DNA from: CAVPEW01 sp050247895
GTDB taxonomy: Bacteria > Actinomycetota > Acidimicrobiia > Acidimicrobiales > VFJN01
DNA: 6,246 nt
Assembly (NCBI GenBank): GCA_050247895.1
Contig: JBFWTJ010000229.1
Span: 1 to 6,246, forward strand
Direction of reading: 5' to 3'
The stretch's first letter is position 1. The number at the start of each line of letters is the position of its first letter. The notes under the pieces are model-generated. The model did not search any database. It saw only the letters and a program-made list of their open reading frames with translations, and was not told the DNA's origin. This document shows positions 5,081 through 6,246 of the stretch, one piece after another. The translations under genes were made by a program, and so were the position numbers.

Positions 5081-5752
5081 ATGGATTGGGCGGTTCTTCC
5101 CGGGAACGAAGCGGGTGAGGCGGAGACCGTCGAGCAACGTTGCGTCGCGGCCGTCTGGGAGCTGATCGAGGAGGGTGAACAGCCGGCCGCGGGCCGGCTG
5201 TCGGTGCACGTCGACGTGCCGTGGTCGGAGCTCGAAGCTCACCTGGCCGACCTGGAGCGCGCCGGGCTCGCGCGCCGCGGCACCGTGGTCGAGCTGACCG
5301 TCGACGGCTGGCAGCGCGCCGCGCAGGTCGTCCGCCGGCGCAGGTTGGCCGAGTGCCTGCTGGCCGACACCGTGGGCTTGCCGCCCGGCCGGGTGTCGGC
5401 CGAAGCCCGTTGGCTCGGCCCGGTGCTCAACGACCGCACCGAGGCGGCGCTCGCCGCTGTGCTGGGCGAGCCGGTCAGGTGCCCCCACGGCAACCCGATC
5501 CCCGTGCCGGGCGACCGGCCCACCGGCGGCCTGTCGCTCACCGCGGCCGGTCCCGGGCGAGCGTTGGTGGTCGACCGGATCGCCGAGTCCGTCGCCCTGT
5601 CGCCGTCGCTCGAACAGGTCCTGCGGGCCGGCGTGCGGCCCGGCGCCACGGTGGAGGTCATCGACCTGCGCGGCGACGTCGTGCACCTCGACGGTGAGGC
5701 CGGGCGCCAGTCGCTGGCCCGACACGTGGCCGACCGCATCCGGGTCAGCTAG
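5081..5752 (+). CDS. Second DtxR/IdeR-fold protein, metal ligands lost and recognition helix altered
   Basis: A 223-residue protein parallel to its neighbour: N-terminal winged-helix-like region (about 16-78), dimerisation helices (80-130), CPHGNPIP (134-141), and a C-terminal SH3/FeoA-like domain (about 150-223). Compared by eye with DtxR, Met10, His79, His98, Cys102, Glu105 and His106 become Arg20, Arg87, Ser106, Arg110, Gly113 and Pro114; only Glu83 (Glu91) remains. The segment matching the DNA recognition helix is PWSELEAHLADLERAGL (47-63), with acidic residues where DtxR has the TVSQ contacts, so ordinary iron-box binding seems unlikely. Start ATG 5081 follows AGGCGG (5071-5076). It has its own iron-box-like promoter and could form heterodimers with, or antagonise, the first protein. 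The fold call rests mainly on CPHGNPIP and co-linearity with the neighbour. The function is unknown. Confidence 0.78.
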   Translation: MDWAVLPGNEAGEAETVEQRCVAAVWELIEEGEQPAAGRLSVHVDVPWSELEAHLADLERAGLARRGTVVELTVDGWQRAAQVVRRRRLAECLLADTVGLPPGRVSAEARWLGPVLNDRTEAALAAVLGEPVRCPHGNPIPVPGDRPTGGLSLTAAGPGRALVVDRIAESVALSPSLEQVLRAGVRPGATVEVIDLRGDVVHLDGEAGRQSLARHVADRIRVS

Positions 5753-5756
5753 CGCC

Positions 5757-5786
5757 GACGGGCTCGGCGGGCGGGGGAGCCCGGTC
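5757..5786 (+). terminator. Stem-loop after the second DtxR-like gene
   Basis: GGGCTC (5760-5765) pairs with GAGCCC (5777-5782). The stem extends by GAC (5757-5759) with GTC (5784-5786) across a one-base bulge; the loop is 11 bases. It starts 5 bases after the stop codon. No U-tract. Confidence 0.5.
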
Positions 5787-5811
5787 GGGTGATTTCGTCA
5801 CACCACGCGCG

Positions 5812-5817
5812 TAAACT
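5812..5817 (+). promoter_or_regulatory. Candidate -10 element (TAAACT) for the coiled-coil gene
   Basis: TAAACT fits TAnnnT and is one of few AT-rich hexamers in the area; it lies after the preceding terminator and about 72 bases before the ATG at 5889. The -35 region is not recognisable. Confidence 0.35.
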
Positions 5818-5888
5818 CGCCGGGAGGCGGTGCTGCCATTCCTCGGAGCCGTCAGGGCCCTTCGTCATCCGTCCGAGCCGAGGTCGAC

Positions 5889-5969
5889 ATGTCGGTCACC
5901 GAATCCAGGCGCCACCACCTGTTCCAGTACTTCGAGAGCACCATGGGTCAGAGAGGGCCGCCACGATGA
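5889..5969 (+). pseudogene. N-terminal piece of the coiled-coil gene, separated by an apparent one-base frameshift
   Basis: ATG 5889, with GAGG five bases upstream (5880-5883), encodes a 26-residue peptide starting MSVTESRRHHLFQYFESTMG before a TGA at 5967-5969. From memory, actinobacterial coiled-coil proteins often begin with an ESRRHxL..(L/F)E..(L/M)G helix followed by an (E)xAATLM..LPP segment. The matching second half, ERAATMMDLLPPAGW, is present at 5951-5995 but in another frame. One added base near 5949-5951 would join the two into a single normal N-terminus. Alternatively the short ORF is real and coupled to the next start through the ATGA overlap at 5966-5969. I favour one gene with a deletion or sequencing error. 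Confidence 0.55.
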
Positions 5970-6246
5970 TGGATCTCCTCCCACCGGCCGGCTGGAGCGA
6001 CCTGGCCACCCGATCCGACCTCCGCACCGAGATGAGCCTCCTCCGCTCGGAGCTCCACGGCGAGATGGGCCTGCTGCGGTCGGACCTGCAGGGTGACATG
6101 GCGGGTCTGCGGTCGGACTTGCAGGGTGAGATGGGTCTGTTGCGGTCGGACTTGCAGGGTGACATGGCGGGTCTGCGATCCGAGCTCCAGGGTGAGATGG
6201 GTCTGTTGCGGTCGGACCTCCAGGGTGACATGGCGGGTCTGCGGTC
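5966..6246 (+). CDS. Coiled-coil protein of 11-residue repeats, 3' end outside window
   Basis: The frame is open from ATG 5966 (GAGAGGG ribosome-binding-like run at 5951-5957) to the window edge, 93 codons. After MMDLLPPAGWSDLATRSDLR the chain is a series of 11-residue units alternating GEMGLLRSDLQ and GDMAGLRSDLQ, seven to the edge. Hydrophobic Met/Leu/Leu/Leu positions alternate with charged ones, which predicts a long hendecad coiled coil. I do not recognise a function; similar proteins in actinobacteria often end in a membrane helix, but that end is not visible. The true start is probably 5889 in another frame, with a one-base frameshift between. The start at 5966 is valid only if the split is genuine. 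Confidence 0.7.
   Translation, partial: MMDLLPPAGWSDLATRSDLRTEMSLLRSELHGEMGLLRSDLQGDMAGLRSDLQGEMGLLRSDLQGDMAGLRSELQGEMGLLRSDLQGDMAGLR
6026..6246 (+). repeat. 33-bp units in a 66-bp alternating tandem repeat, coding
   Basis: Units begin at 6026, 6059, 6092, 6125, 6158, 6191 and 6224, the last cut by the window edge. Two types alternate (GGTGAGATGGG... and GGTGACATGGC...), giving a 66-bp higher-order period. Units from 6092 on are nearly identical at the DNA level, including silent positions, while the one at 6026 is most diverged. This suggests recent expansion by duplication of the 66-bp pair. Confidence 0.9.

Noticed and set aside
5896..6231. Minus-strand open frame across the coiled-coil repeats
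   Set aside because: It is the antisense reading of the 33-bp repeats. The plus strand has the ribosome binding site, the family-like N-terminus and the coiled-coil pattern.

Overview
The window is very GC-rich, with strongly G/C-ending codons, GTG starts and dense short-spaced genes. It looks like a chromosomal segment from a high-GC actinobacterium. An Acidimicrobiia-type organism is my guess from protein style, but no marker gene proves it. I see no rRNA, tRNA, insertion sequence or CRISPR array.

Layout: (1) 1-1260 (+), the C-terminal three quarters or so of a DHA2-type major facilitator efflux pump, cut by the window edge. (2) A strong symmetrical hairpin, probably a two-way terminator, between this gene and the convergent next one. 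(3) 1312-2598 (-), a membrane-anchored HtrA/PepD-like serine protease with an intact His-Asp-Ser triad, a long proline-rich cytoplasmic head and no PDZ domain. Four 11-bp-phased (C/G)nGTGA(G/T) units lie upstream of it, the arrangement bound by OmpR-family response regulators (PhoP/MtrA-like). (4) 2805-3389 (+), a short thioredoxin-reductase-like flavoprotein with the NADPH domain and redox cysteines missing. (5) 3404-3536, nineteen perfect tandem copies of the heptamer GTCGCCG, immediately before (6) 3556-4239 (+), a six-helix Pr6Pr-type membrane protein. (7) 4351-5010 and 5081-5752 (+), two consecutive DtxR/IdeR-fold regulators. Both keep the fold signature CPHGNPIP but have lost nearly all metal-binding residues. 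An IdeR-like iron box overlapping a possible -10 element lies before the second. A ten-codon leader ORF with a strong ribosome binding site overlaps the start of the first (ATGA). (8) 5889-6246 (+), the beginning of a coiled-coil protein of 11-residue repeats (66-bp alternating DNA repeats). Its N-terminus appears split by a one-base frameshift, and it runs off the window.

The genes do not form one evident pathway. The most distinctive part is the tandem of metal-ligand-poor DtxR-like proteins with its iron box. The heptamer array, the OmpR-type operator and the split coiled-coil gene are the other points worth following up. All family calls come from reading motifs; no database search was run.
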